NCBI RefSeq assembly: GCF_021390155.1
Contig: NZ_CP089985.1
Coordinates: forward strand, 4,103,001-4,167,000
Direction: 5' to 3'
DNA: 64,000 nt
Source of the DNA: Pseudomonas sp. HN11
GTDB taxonomy: Bacteria; Pseudomonadota; Gammaproteobacteria; Pseudomonadales; Pseudomonadaceae
This document shows positions 1-7,381 of this stretch, piece by piece. The position numbers and the translations under genes are program-made. Position 1 is the first letter of the stretch. Every line of letters begins with the position of its first letter. The notes beneath the pieces are model-generated. The model had not been told where the DNA came from, ran no database searches, and was given only the letters and a program-made list of their open reading frames with translations.

Positions 1-2
1 GC

Positions 3-380
3 GGCCCCGGCCTGACGTCACCCGACACCGTGGCCTCATACCTAAAACTGCATATTGCGCCACAAGAGCATGAAGTCTTCGGCGTGATTTTTCTCGACGC
101 CCGCCATCGCGTTCTGGCATTCGAGATCCTCTTTCACGGGAGTATCGATGGCGCCAGTGTTTACCCCCGCCAAGTTGTCAAGCGCTCCCTGGCACATAAC
201 GCAGCAGCTGCCATTGTCGTTCATAACCACCCCTCCGGTTGCACGGAACCCAGCCTGGCGGATCGCGCCTTGACCGAACGGTTGAAAGAGGCCTTGGACT
301 TGATCGAAGTGCGCGTATTGGATCACTTCATCGTAGGCGAAGGTCGTCCTCTCTCCCTCGCCGAGCATGGCTGGCTTTAA
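3..380 (+). CDS. radC: RadC-like JAB/MPN domain protein (5' end outside window)
   Basis: The reading frame is open to the left window edge, so the gene is partial. A GTG at 30 is not the likely start, because the residues before it (LTSPDTV) match the usual run-up to the RadC domain. The JAMM-type metal site is visible as HNHPSG followed by EPSxAD, with a preceding acidic residue in the segment EVFGVIFLD. The C-terminus ([10 protein letters not shown], then SLAEHGWL) is typical. RadC-like genes are regular members of ICEs and genomic islands; a repair role is unproven and the biochemical function is not settled. It lies upstream of the transfer operon. Confidence 0.9.
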   Translation, partial: GPGLTSPDTVASYLKLHIAPQEHEVFGVIFLDARHRVLAFEILFHGSIDGASVYPRQVVKRSLAHNAAAAIVVHNHPSGCTEPSLADRALTERLKEALDLIEVRVLDHFIVGEGRPLSLAEHGWL

Positions 381-388
381 CCCTCAAT

Positions 389-406
389 AGGCGTCTTCGG
401 ACGCCT
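389..406 (+). terminator. Hairpin with TTCG tetraloop after radC
   Basis: A perfect 7-bp stem (AGGCGTC/GACGCCT) closes a TTCG loop 9 bases after the radC stop. The T-rich stretch that follows is weak. It lies 30 nt before the next start codon, so it could be a terminator or a leader structure for that gene. Confidence 0.5.
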
Positions 407-435
407 TGTTCATTTCCTTCTGGAGAACCCAATTC

Positions 436-1200
436 ATGACCCCTTCACCCCAACTCCCAGCTCTGCTGGAAACCTCAAACCCATTTGCTCGCGGCTACGA
501 CAACTTGCATACCGAACGACTGCTACAGATCACCTACGCAAATGACTGCCCTCCCTGCTTTCGCTCCGTAGACGACGCACAATCCCATCTGCCCGACGAT
601 GCGTTAGAACAGTTTCCCTGCGTGTTCAATGATGACTTCGCTCTGATCAGCGAGGGTCAGCCCATTCCGGATGAATTGGATGAACGCTTCCAGTCAACCG
701 GGCTGGTGCGGCAAGTGATCTATGCCGTGACGGGCGACACGCTCAACGAGCGACATCACGTCGGTGACCTGTACTCCCTGGAAGAAGCCCAAGCCACGAT
801 CCATCGTTTGAGCTTCGAAACGGGCCACTACAGTCGAGCCTGGGAGATCAGTACCGCACACCTCACTGACGAAGCACTGCGCTACTTGGAAAGCCGGGTT
901 GGCAATGCCGTCTTCAAGCCAACCGGACTGCTGTTTGAACCTTTTGCCCTGCCAGACTGCAATGGCGTCGGGTGTAAGCTGATCGGCACGCCCTGGACCG
1001 ACGATAACTTGGTGCAGATCGAGGGCGCTCCTTACTCGTCGCTTAGGCAAGATCAGCTCGACGCCGGTACGCCGGAGGCCTTGGTCAACGTGCTGTATCT
1101 GGCGGCATTGGCGGATGTGCGATTGTTGATCTTTGCCCCCGACGCTAGCGTTTTGGATGGGCTAGCCATTTATGACGAAATAGCAACGCGTTCAACTTAA
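436..1200 (+). CDS. Hypothetical ICE protein downstream of radC
   Basis: The product is 254 aa. The start at 436 is chosen because a GGAG motif lies 10 nt upstream; an in-frame ATG at 406 lacks this. I do not recognise a catalytic motif, signal peptide or membrane segment. The protein looks soluble, with acidic and aromatic patches in the N-terminal half and a C-terminus rich in Ala/Leu/Asp (ALADVRLLIF, then VLDGLAIYDE). Proteins of this kind are, to my memory, common neighbours of radC in Pseudomonas ICEs, but no function is known to me. The hairpin between radC and this gene resembles the hairpin-SD-start leaders found before other accessory genes of this element. Confidence 0.7.
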   Translation: MTPSPQLPALLETSNPFARGYDNLHTERLLQITYANDCPPCFRSVDDAQSHLPDDALEQFPCVFNDDFALISEGQPIPDELDERFQSTGLVRQVIYAVTGDTLNERHHVGDLYSLEEAQATIHRLSFETGHYSRAWEISTAHLTDEALRYLESRVGNAVFKPTGLLFEPFALPDCNGVGCKLIGTPWTDDNLVQIEGAPYSSLRQDQLDAGTPEALVNVLYLAALADVRLLIFAPDASVLDGLAIYDEIATRST

Positions 1201-1245
1201 ACACGACCCGTCTTGAATCAACTTACTCACTGAATCGCTCCTTCA

Positions 1246-1287
1246 CCTCATGTCAAGTTCTGCACTGAATCTGACATGAGGTTTTTT
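1246..1287 (+). promoter_or_regulatory. Hairpin plus T-run overlapping the pilL ribosome binding site
   Basis: A perfect 10-bp stem (CCTCATGTCA at 1246-1255, TGACATGAGG at 1272-1281) is followed directly by six T and then the pilL start codon at 1290. The GAGG that would serve as Shine-Dalgarno is the 3' arm of the stem. The element therefore looks like an intrinsic terminator and would also mask the ribosome binding site of the first transfer gene. Confidence 0.65.
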
Positions 1288-1289
1288 CC

Positions 1290-1832
1290 ATGGAGCGTTT
1301 TCTCACGCCTGTCTGCCTGCTGGGTTTGTTGAGCGCCTGCACGGCGCAGATCCCTAATACATTGCCGACCCATCCGGAGGTCGACAGTGGCTCCAATCGG
1401 ATCCAGCGCTCGAAGGACGCAGTTGAAGAAAGTCCTCGGACAGAACTTCGCTATGGCCGCTATACGCTGGTTAGCACCGAGCCCACGACAGAGCAACGTG
1501 ATCTTCTGGCTCAAATCATTGACGTGAGCATTCCGTCCAACCTAAAACCCTCGGTACAGGAGGCGATGCACTACGTGCTGCAGCGCTCAGGCTATTCGCT
1601 CTGCTCTACTGCTGAACCAGTAAAGATACTGTTTACCCGGCCTCTGCCCGCCGCCCATTACCGGCTCGGCCCGATTTCATTAAGCAACGCTCTACAAGTA
1701 CTGGCTGGCCCCGCCTGGCAACTCACGATCGATGAGGTCAGCCGTTCGGTCTGCTTCGAACGGCAAAAAAAAGATGCTGCCGTCGTGCGGGTCGCACCCA
1801 GCGTGCCCCATCAGCCGGAGGCACGCCCATGA
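1290..1832 (+). CDS. pilL: PilL-like ICE lipoprotein (TIGR03748 type)
   Basis: 180 aa. A lipobox (LLSAC at residues 13-17) marks a lipoprotein signal. The block starting LRYGRYTLVSTEP and running through QRDLLAQIIDVSIP to MHYVLQRSGYSLC is the hallmark of the PilL N-terminal family found at the start of GI-type conjugation operons. The family is thought to belong to the envelope part of the mating apparatus. It opens the transfer operon; its stop overlaps the next start (ATGA at 1829). Its own start is preceded by an unusual hairpin that includes the Shine-Dalgarno. Confidence 0.85.
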   Translation: MERFLTPVCLLGLLSACTAQIPNTLPTHPEVDSGSNRIQRSKDAVEESPRTELRYGRYTLVSTEPTTEQRDLLAQIIDVSIPSNLKPSVQEAMHYVLQRSGYSLCSTAEPVKILFTRPLPAAHYRLGPISLSNALQVLAGPAWQLTIDEVSRSVCFERQKKDAAVVRVAPSVPHQPEARP

Positions 1833-2500
1833 AAGCCTCGACGTTTCAAACCCTCATTGTCGGCTCACTTTGCCTGGCGGTCTCCGGGCTGAGTGGTGGT
1901 TTGTATAACCAGTATCAACGCGTGACCGAGCTGGAAAATGCGAACGCCCAACGCGTACAGACCCTGGATACCCTGCAACGTGATTCAAGCACCCTCTTGG
2001 ATGCACAGGAGAAGCTGCAGTACGCACTGAAAGACCTGAAGCAGATGGTCGATTCCGGTGAGCAACAGGCCAATACCCTCGATCCGATGTTGGATCAATG
2101 GGCGCAGGAGATACAGGAACTGCGTGATGGTCTGGCAGCCCGTGCTACCGAAGTCGACATGATCGCGCTACGCGCACGACTTGAGCACGTCGAGCAGCAA
2201 CTCCTGGACCTCAAGAGCCAGCCACCACTCCCACCTCCGACGCCTTCCACGGCCGAGCCGAAAAAAACCGCTCAGCCTAAGCCTGCCCCACTCCTGCCGC
2301 CATTTTCAGTGCTGAGCATCGAGTACCGCGGTGGCGAGCGCTTTCTGGCCGTCTCACCTCCTGATAGTCGCTCGCTCGACGATATCCGGTTGCTGCACAA
2401 CGGCGAGCAGCTCGGCACATGGCAGTTGAAAGTGCTGGAGCCGAACGCGGCCGTCTTCGCTGTGGCCGCTCAGCCAGACCAGACCGTGCAACTCCCTTGA
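1829..2500 (+). CDS. Membrane-anchored coiled-coil protein of the transfer operon
   Basis: 223 aa. One N-terminal hydrophobic segment (about residues 8-25) is followed by a long predicted coiled coil (about 30-135, heptad-rich in L, Q, E), then a proline-rich linker (about 137-163) and a small C-terminal domain. This resembles a periplasmic inner-membrane-anchored spacer protein. It overlaps pilL by 4 nt and precedes the TIGR03759 gene by 9 nt, so it is very probably co-transcribed and part of the mating channel. No specific family is recognised with certainty. Confidence 0.75.
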   Translation: MKASTFQTLIVGSLCLAVSGLSGGLYNQYQRVTELENANAQRVQTLDTLQRDSSTLLDAQEKLQYALKDLKQMVDSGEQQANTLDPMLDQWAQEIQELRDGLAARATEVDMIALRARLEHVEQQLLDLKSQPPLPPPTPSTAEPKKTAQPKPAPLLPPFSVLSIEYRGGERFLAVSPPDSRSLDDIRLLHNGEQLGTWQLKVLEPNAAVFAVAAQPDQTVQLP

Positions 2501-2509
2501 GACGCGATC

Positions 2510-3229
2510 ATGAACAGAGCGCTACTGCCCGCCGTCGTCTGTCTCGTTTCTCTATTGACCACAATCGCAGCGATGGCCAATCCCGTCCCGACACAGTCAC
2601 GGGCTCAGAACACACAGTCCGCGCCCCTGAGACGTTCTGACTCCGAACAGGCGACAAATTGGGGTCTGACGGAGCAAGAGTGGACGCGCTTCGAAAAGAT
2701 TCAAGCCGGCCCGCGCGGTTTCTGGAGTCCGAACCTCGATCCGCTGACTGCGCTCGGCGTCGAGGCGGAGACCGACCAAGAGCGTCAGCGCTATGCGGAG
2801 TTGCAGGTAGCGCTGGAAGCCAAACGCGCCGAACGCGAGTTGGCCTACCAAAACGCTTACACCGCGGCCTGGGCCAAGCTGTTCCCCGGGCTGCTGCCGA
2901 TCCAGGGTATGGCATCCCCGCCCCCTGCCAACTCATTGGTCGCACCGCGACAGGCCCTATTTGTGGAGGACAACTGCGCGGCGTGCAACGCCCAAGCGAA
3001 ACTTCTGCAAAGCAGCGACATGGCTTTCGATATCTACCTAGTGGGCAGCCAGGGCGAGGATGAACGCGTCCGTAGCTGGGCTCGTCAAGCAGGCATCGAC
3101 CCAGCCAACGTTCTGCGTCGGCAGATTACCTTGAACCATGACCGTGGTCGCTGGTTCAGCCTGGGTGCCCCAGGACCACTGCCCGCCACGCTTCAGCAGG
3201 TGAATGGACAATGGCAACGCCTCGATTGA
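2510..3229 (+). CDS. ICE protein, TIGR03759 (PFL_4693) family
   Basis: 239 aa with an N-terminal signal peptide (about residues 1-23, ending MANP). The conserved block is WGLTEQEWTRFEKIQAGPRG, then SPNLDPLTALGVEA, typical of this periplasmic family of GI-type T4SS. A later Cys pair (DNCAACNAQ) gives the C-terminal half a thioredoxin-like look. The exact role is unknown. It overlaps the next gene by 19 nt. Confidence 0.85.
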   Translation: MNRALLPAVVCLVSLLTTIAAMANPVPTQSRAQNTQSAPLRRSDSEQATNWGLTEQEWTRFEKIQAGPRGFWSPNLDPLTALGVEAETDQERQRYAELQVALEAKRAERELAYQNAYTAAWAKLFPGLLPIQGMASPPPANSLVAPRQALFVEDNCAACNAQAKLLQSSDMAFDIYLVGSQGEDERVRSWARQAGIDPANVLRRQITLNHDRGRWFSLGAPGPLPATLQQVNGQWQRLD

Positions 3230-3759
3230 GCGGTATTGCACTCATGCTGACGGTGCTCGCCGTCCAGGCTGATGAACTTCCGCCCCCTGCGTACCAATTG
3301 GCAGCGCATAACGCGGACATTCCTTCCATGGTGTTATTCGCAATTGCTCTGCAGGAGAGTGGGATCCACGTCCGCGGTCGGCTGCTGCCCTGGCCCTGGA
3401 CACTGAATATCGCAGGAACACCCTACCGCTTCGCCACTCGGCAGACAGCCTGTCACGCTTTACTTCAGGCGCTTGCCCGGCAGGAGGCCAAGCGGGTGGA
3501 TGTCGGACTTGGGCAAACCAACCTGGGTTATCACGGACAACATTTTTCCAGTCCCTGCGAAGCCCTTGACCCCTATCGGAACCTCGCCGTGACCGCCACG
3601 CTATTGCGGGAGCATCACGCCGTTACCGGCGATTGGGTGTCAGCTGCGGGACGCTATCACCGCCCGGCGGGAGGAACGCCGGCCGCACGTTACCGCGAGG
3701 GTTTCTCTCGGCAACTCGAACGTCTGCAGGTTTCTTTCAAGCAGGGCACATCACCATGA
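3211..3759 (+). CDS. Lytic transglycosylase-like protein of the conjugation operon
   Basis: 182 aa with an N-terminal signal-like segment. The SLT-type core shows the catalytic-glutamate context FAIALQESG (residues ~46-54), then VDVGLGQTNLGYH and a helix with YRNLAVTATLL. Such VirB1-like muramidases open the peptidoglycan for the mating channel. The start at 3211 lies inside the preceding gene; the stop overlaps the next start by 4 nt, an order typical of the PFGI-1 type operon. Confidence 0.85.
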   Translation: MATPRLSGIALMLTVLAVQADELPPPAYQLAAHNADIPSMVLFAIALQESGIHVRGRLLPWPWTLNIAGTPYRFATRQTACHALLQALARQEAKRVDVGLGQTNLGYHGQHFSSPCEALDPYRNLAVTATLLREHHAVTGDWVSAAGRYHRPAGGTPAARYREGFSRQLERLQVSFKQGTSP

Positions 3760-4271
3760 AACGAATACCCCTTACCCACTATTTCCTCCTGTTTTTAGTA
3801 CCTTTCGCTCAGCCGGAACTGACCGTTGCCGGAGACCAACCTAGCGGCTTCGTCCGGCCTCAATTTCAGGTTTCCGGGTCGACAACAAATAGCAACATCC
3901 AGCCTTCTCGAGCCATGCATGCGGACCTGTCCGCGTTTGCCGATGAAGCGTGGATACTGCCCGTCCGCAGCTCCCACTTGAGCCCCGGTCAGATCACGTC
4001 TCGCGCCCTGAACATGCCGGGCTTACGACCTTTTTTCCTGGTCGGTGAGGATCCCCAATCGTTGGCTTGGTTGCGTCAACGTGCGGCTGAATTGCAGGAA
4101 ATGGGTGCGGCTGGCCTCGCCGTGGAAGTAACCGATACTGAAGCCCTGGCCCGGATTCGAGCAGCTGCTCCGGGCATCACTATCCTGCCGGTCAACGGCA
4201 ACGACATTGCCACCCGTTTGCAGATTGAGCACTACCCCGCCCTGATCACCGCCACTTCACTGGAACAGTGA
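3756..4271 (+). CDS. ICE protein, TIGR03765 (PFL_4695) family
   Basis: 171 aa starting at the ATG that overlaps the transglycosylase stop (ATGA). There is an N-terminal signal peptide. The C-terminal domain has the family blocks FLVGEDPQSLAWLRQRA and AAPGITILPVNGNDIA, ending with QIEHYPALIT. It is an envelope protein of GI-type T4SS without known activity, placed directly before the coupling protein gene as in related ICEs. Confidence 0.85.
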   Translation: MKRIPLTHYFLLFLVPFAQPELTVAGDQPSGFVRPQFQVSGSTTNSNIQPSRAMHADLSAFADEAWILPVRSSHLSPGQITSRALNMPGLRPFFLVGEDPQSLAWLRQRAAELQEMGAAGLAVEVTDTEALARIRAAAPGITILPVNGNDIATRLQIEHYPALITATSLEQ

Positions 4272-4280
4272 GCCCAAGTC

Positions 4281-6386
4281 ATGGCCGAGCATGCGATGGA
4301 GTCCAAGCTCCGGCCAGCGGTGGAGCTTTACACCGTAGCGATCTGCGTCGCCTCTGTGGTGTTGTGCCTGTACTCGCCTTGGGCTGTGGCGCTGTCACCC
4401 GAGATCGGGCAGGTAGCGGCGCTGGCCTACACCCTGTTCGGCCTTATCCGGCTCCGGCAAGCCTGGGAGGTGTTGCGGTATAGGCGCAATATCCGTCGGT
4501 TGCCCCGCTACGAACTGACCAGCCGGCAGATCCCGGTCAGCCGCAAGCGTCTGTTCATGGGCCGCGGCTTTCTCTGGACCCGCCTGCATACCCAGCGCTT
4601 GGTCGAGGCGCAGGATCCGGCTGTCGCGCATTATATCGACCAACCGCCCCGTTACCGCATGGCTCGTGGACTCGAACGTCGACTGGAACATGCACCGTTT
4701 CCACTCTCTACATTGGCGCGTGTCACGGCCTGGGACAGCGCTTTCAACCCGTTGCGCCCGCTACCACCGGTCGGTGGCTCGCCGCTGTTACATGGGGTCC
4801 AGCCCGATGAAACTGAAGTCGGTCTGCCGCTGGGTGAACGGGTCGGACACACCTTGGTGCTCGGCACTACTCGTGTTGGCAAGACGCGACTCGCCGAGGT
4901 GTACATCACCCAGGACATTCACCGCATCGAACATGAGGTAGTCATCGTTTTCGATCCTAAGGGCGATGCCGACCTGCTCAAACGCATGTACGTCGAAGCC
5001 AAACGCGCCGGTCGGGAAAAAGAATTCTATGTTTTCCATCTAGGCTGGCCGGAGATCTCCGCACGCTACAACGCCGTGGGACGTTTCGGACGCATCTCGG
5101 AAGTGGCGTCACGCATCGCCGGGCAGCTCAGTGGTGAAGGCAATTCTGCAGCTTTTCGTGAGTTCGCCTGGCGTTTCGTCAACATCATCGCCCGGGCACT
5201 GATCGAGCTGGGCCGACGTCCGGACTACCTGCAAATCCAGCGACATGTGGTCAACATCGACGCGCTGTTCATCGAATACGCCCAGCAGTTTTTCGCCAAA
5301 ACCGATCCGAAAGCGTGGGAAGTGATCGTCCAGTTTGAAGGCAAGCTCACCGAGAAGAACATTCCCAGGCACATGGTGGGACGCGAAAAGCGGGTGGTGG
5401 CCATCGAGCAATACCTGGCGGCAAAACGGGTGTTTGATCCGGTAATGGACGGATTACGTTCGGCGGTGCGTTATGACCGCACCTACTTCGACAAAATTGT
5501 TGCCTCGCTGCTACCGCTGCTGGAGAAACTTACCACCGGTAAGACCGCTCAGCTACTGGCTCCCAACTACACCGATTTAGATGACCCGCGGCCAATCTTC
5601 GATTGGATGCAGATCATCCGAAAACGCGGCATCGTCTACGTTGGTCTGGATGCGCTGACCGATGCAGAGGTCGCCGCTGCTGTGGGCAACTCCATGTTCG
5701 CCGATTTGGTCTCAGTCGCAGGCCAAATCTACAAACATGGCGTTGACCATGGCCTACCCCAATCGGGCAGCACCGGCGGCAAGCTGCCGATCAACCTGCA
5801 TGCTGATGAATTTAACGAGTTGATGGGCGATGAGTTCATCCCGCTGATCAACAAGGGCGGCGGAGCGGGTATCCAGGTAACGGCTTATACCCAAACTCTT
5901 AGCGATATCGAGGCGCGCATTGGCAATCGGGCCAAAGCCGGTCAAGTGATTGGCAACTTCAACACCCTGCAGATGCTCCGAGTGCGCGAAACCGCCACCG
6001 CGGAGTTACTCACCAAACAATTGCCTACGGTGAATGTACTGACAAAAACGCTGGTATCCGGTGCAACAGACACCTCCGATCCTGAGGCCAACACAGACTT
6101 CACTTCGTCCTCGCAGGACCGCATCAGCAGCACCAGTGTGCCGCTGATCGAGCCGGCACATATCGTCAGTTTGCCGAAGGGACAAATGTTTTCCTTCCAG
6201 GCCGGTGGGCAGCTATGGAAGGTCCGTATGCCGCTGCCTAAGCCCTCCAACGAAGATGCTATGCCCAAGGACCTGCAGGAGCTTACTCAGCGGATGCGGG
6301 CCACTTACAACGAACAAGCGGGCCAATGGTGGAGTGCGAGCGGTGCGGGTCCAACAACAAACTTTGATCTGGATGAGGTGGGGTAG
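4281..6386 (+). CDS. traD: Type IV coupling protein TraD (SXT/TOL type)
   Basis: 701 aa. Two hydrophobic segments near the N-terminus (about residues 14-32 and 36-56) anchor it in the inner membrane. Walker A is GTTRVGKT at 195-202 and a Walker B-like VIVFDPKGD lies at 221-229. A later segment (residues ~480-540) includes NLHADEFNELMGDEF and QVTAYTQ, typical of TraD/VirD4 ATPases. It recruits the relaxase-DNA complex to the secretion channel. Length and order (after TIGR03765, before TIGR03747) fit the SXT/TOL subfamily. Confidence 0.93.
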   Translation: MAEHAMESKLRPAVELYTVAICVASVVLCLYSPWAVALSPEIGQVAALAYTLFGLIRLRQAWEVLRYRRNIRRLPRYELTSRQIPVSRKRLFMGRGFLWTRLHTQRLVEAQDPAVAHYIDQPPRYRMARGLERRLEHAPFPLSTLARVTAWDSAFNPLRPLPPVGGSPLLHGVQPDETEVGLPLGERVGHTLVLGTTRVGKTRLAEVYITQDIHRIEHEVVIVFDPKGDADLLKRMYVEAKRAGREKEFYVFHLGWPEISARYNAVGRFGRISEVASRIAGQLSGEGNSAAFREFAWRFVNIIARALIELGRRPDYLQIQRHVVNIDALFIEYAQQFFAKTDPKAWEVIVQFEGKLTEKNIPRHMVGREKRVVAIEQYLAAKRVFDPVMDGLRSAVRYDRTYFDKIVASLLPLLEKLTTGKTAQLLAPNYTDLDDPRPIFDWMQIIRKRGIVYVGLDALTDAEVAAAVGNSMFADLVSVAGQIYKHGVDHGLPQSGSTGGKLPINLHADEFNELMGDEFIPLINKGGGAGIQVTAYTQTLSDIEARIGNRAKAGQVIGNFNTLQMLRVRETATAELLTKQLPTVNVLTKTLVSGATDTSDPEANTDFTSSSQDRISSTSVPLIEPAHIVSLPKGQMFSFQAGGQLWKVRMPLPKPSNEDAMPKDLQELTQRMRATYNEQAGQWWSASGAGPTTNFDLDEVG

Positions 6387-6466
6387 CACGCGCCTGCACA
6401 GCTTCAGCGGAAAACTATCCATCAGACGGCGTGACGATATCAACACTGCAGAACACAATGGAGTGA

Positions 6467-7201
6467 ATGATGGCAACTTCCGTCCAGAACACACCGCCAC
6501 AACCGATCCAGCGTCCGGGGCTGATCATCTCCGTGATCGGCGTGGTCCTGTGCATCATCGGAATGCTCATTGCCTCATTGTTGTTCTCAATCCTGATCGA
6601 GTGGGCTGGTCTGCTCTTCTTCTGGGGAGATCAAGGCTGGCGACATAGTCAGGCCATGCTGAATAGCGAGTTGAGCTGGCTCAGCGAACACTTCAAATAT
6701 TCACTAATCATCCAACAACCCGGACAGGCGATTTTCCAGTGGCTAGATCTCCTGAACCAGTGGCTTTTGGTCAAGACTGGATTTGCGGATTTTGCCCTGC
6801 AGGCGCGGGTGTCGAGCCAGGGCAACGGTTTCTGGAGTTGGACCAATCAGCTATATGTGAGCATTGAAGATTTCGTGCTGGCGGCGGTATATGTCACCTT
6901 CACCTTCGTGGTGCGCCTGACCATTCTGGTCCTAGCCACACCATTATTTCTGTTGGCCTCGTTTACTGGTTTTATCGATGGTTTGATCCGTCGCGACTTA
7001 CGTAAATTTGGAGCCGGACGAGAAAGCAGCTTTGTGTATCACCGAGCTAAGCGAGCAGCGATGCCACTGCTGATTATTCCGTGGATCATTTACCTGTCCC
7101 TACCCTTTTCGCTCAATCCAATCGCTATTTTTTTGCCTTGCGCAGTAATACTCGGAGTAACAGTAGCGATTACAGCGACGACATTCAAAAAATATCTTTA
7201 A
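6467..7201 (+). CDS. ICE membrane protein, TIGR03747 (PFL_4697, DUF4400-like) family
   Basis: 244 aa with several hydrophobic stretches: about residues 20-45, 140-170 and two in the C-terminal third. The family signatures include FFWGDQGWRHSQ, then FIDGLIRRDLRKFGAGRES and VYHRAKRA. It is an inner-membrane component of the GI-type T4SS, probably acting with TraD. Alternative ATGs at 6467 and 6470 are equivalent. It is the last gene before the transfer operon is interrupted by minus-strand cargo. Confidence 0.85.
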   Translation: MMATSVQNTPPQPIQRPGLIISVIGVVLCIIGMLIASLLFSILIEWAGLLFFWGDQGWRHSQAMLNSELSWLSEHFKYSLIIQQPGQAIFQWLDLLNQWLLVKTGFADFALQARVSSQGNGFWSWTNQLYVSIEDFVLAAVYVTFTFVVRLTILVLATPLFLLASFTGFIDGLIRRDLRKFGAGRESSFVYHRAKRAAMPLLIIPWIIYLSLPFSLNPIAIFLPCAVILGVTVAITATTFKKYL

Positions 7202-7381
7202 GTGTTTAGCCAGTCCATTTTCTAAAAATAATTAGAGGTAACCTCCTTCGTAGCGCATGAAACTTAAAACGTAATGCATCCAATGCATTTCCTGAGGCTA
7301 TGCTCTAAAAAATAGAGATTATTTTTAATCACTGAAAATCAACCCAAACGGAGATATGTGCCTACGCTTGGGTCAATGACT

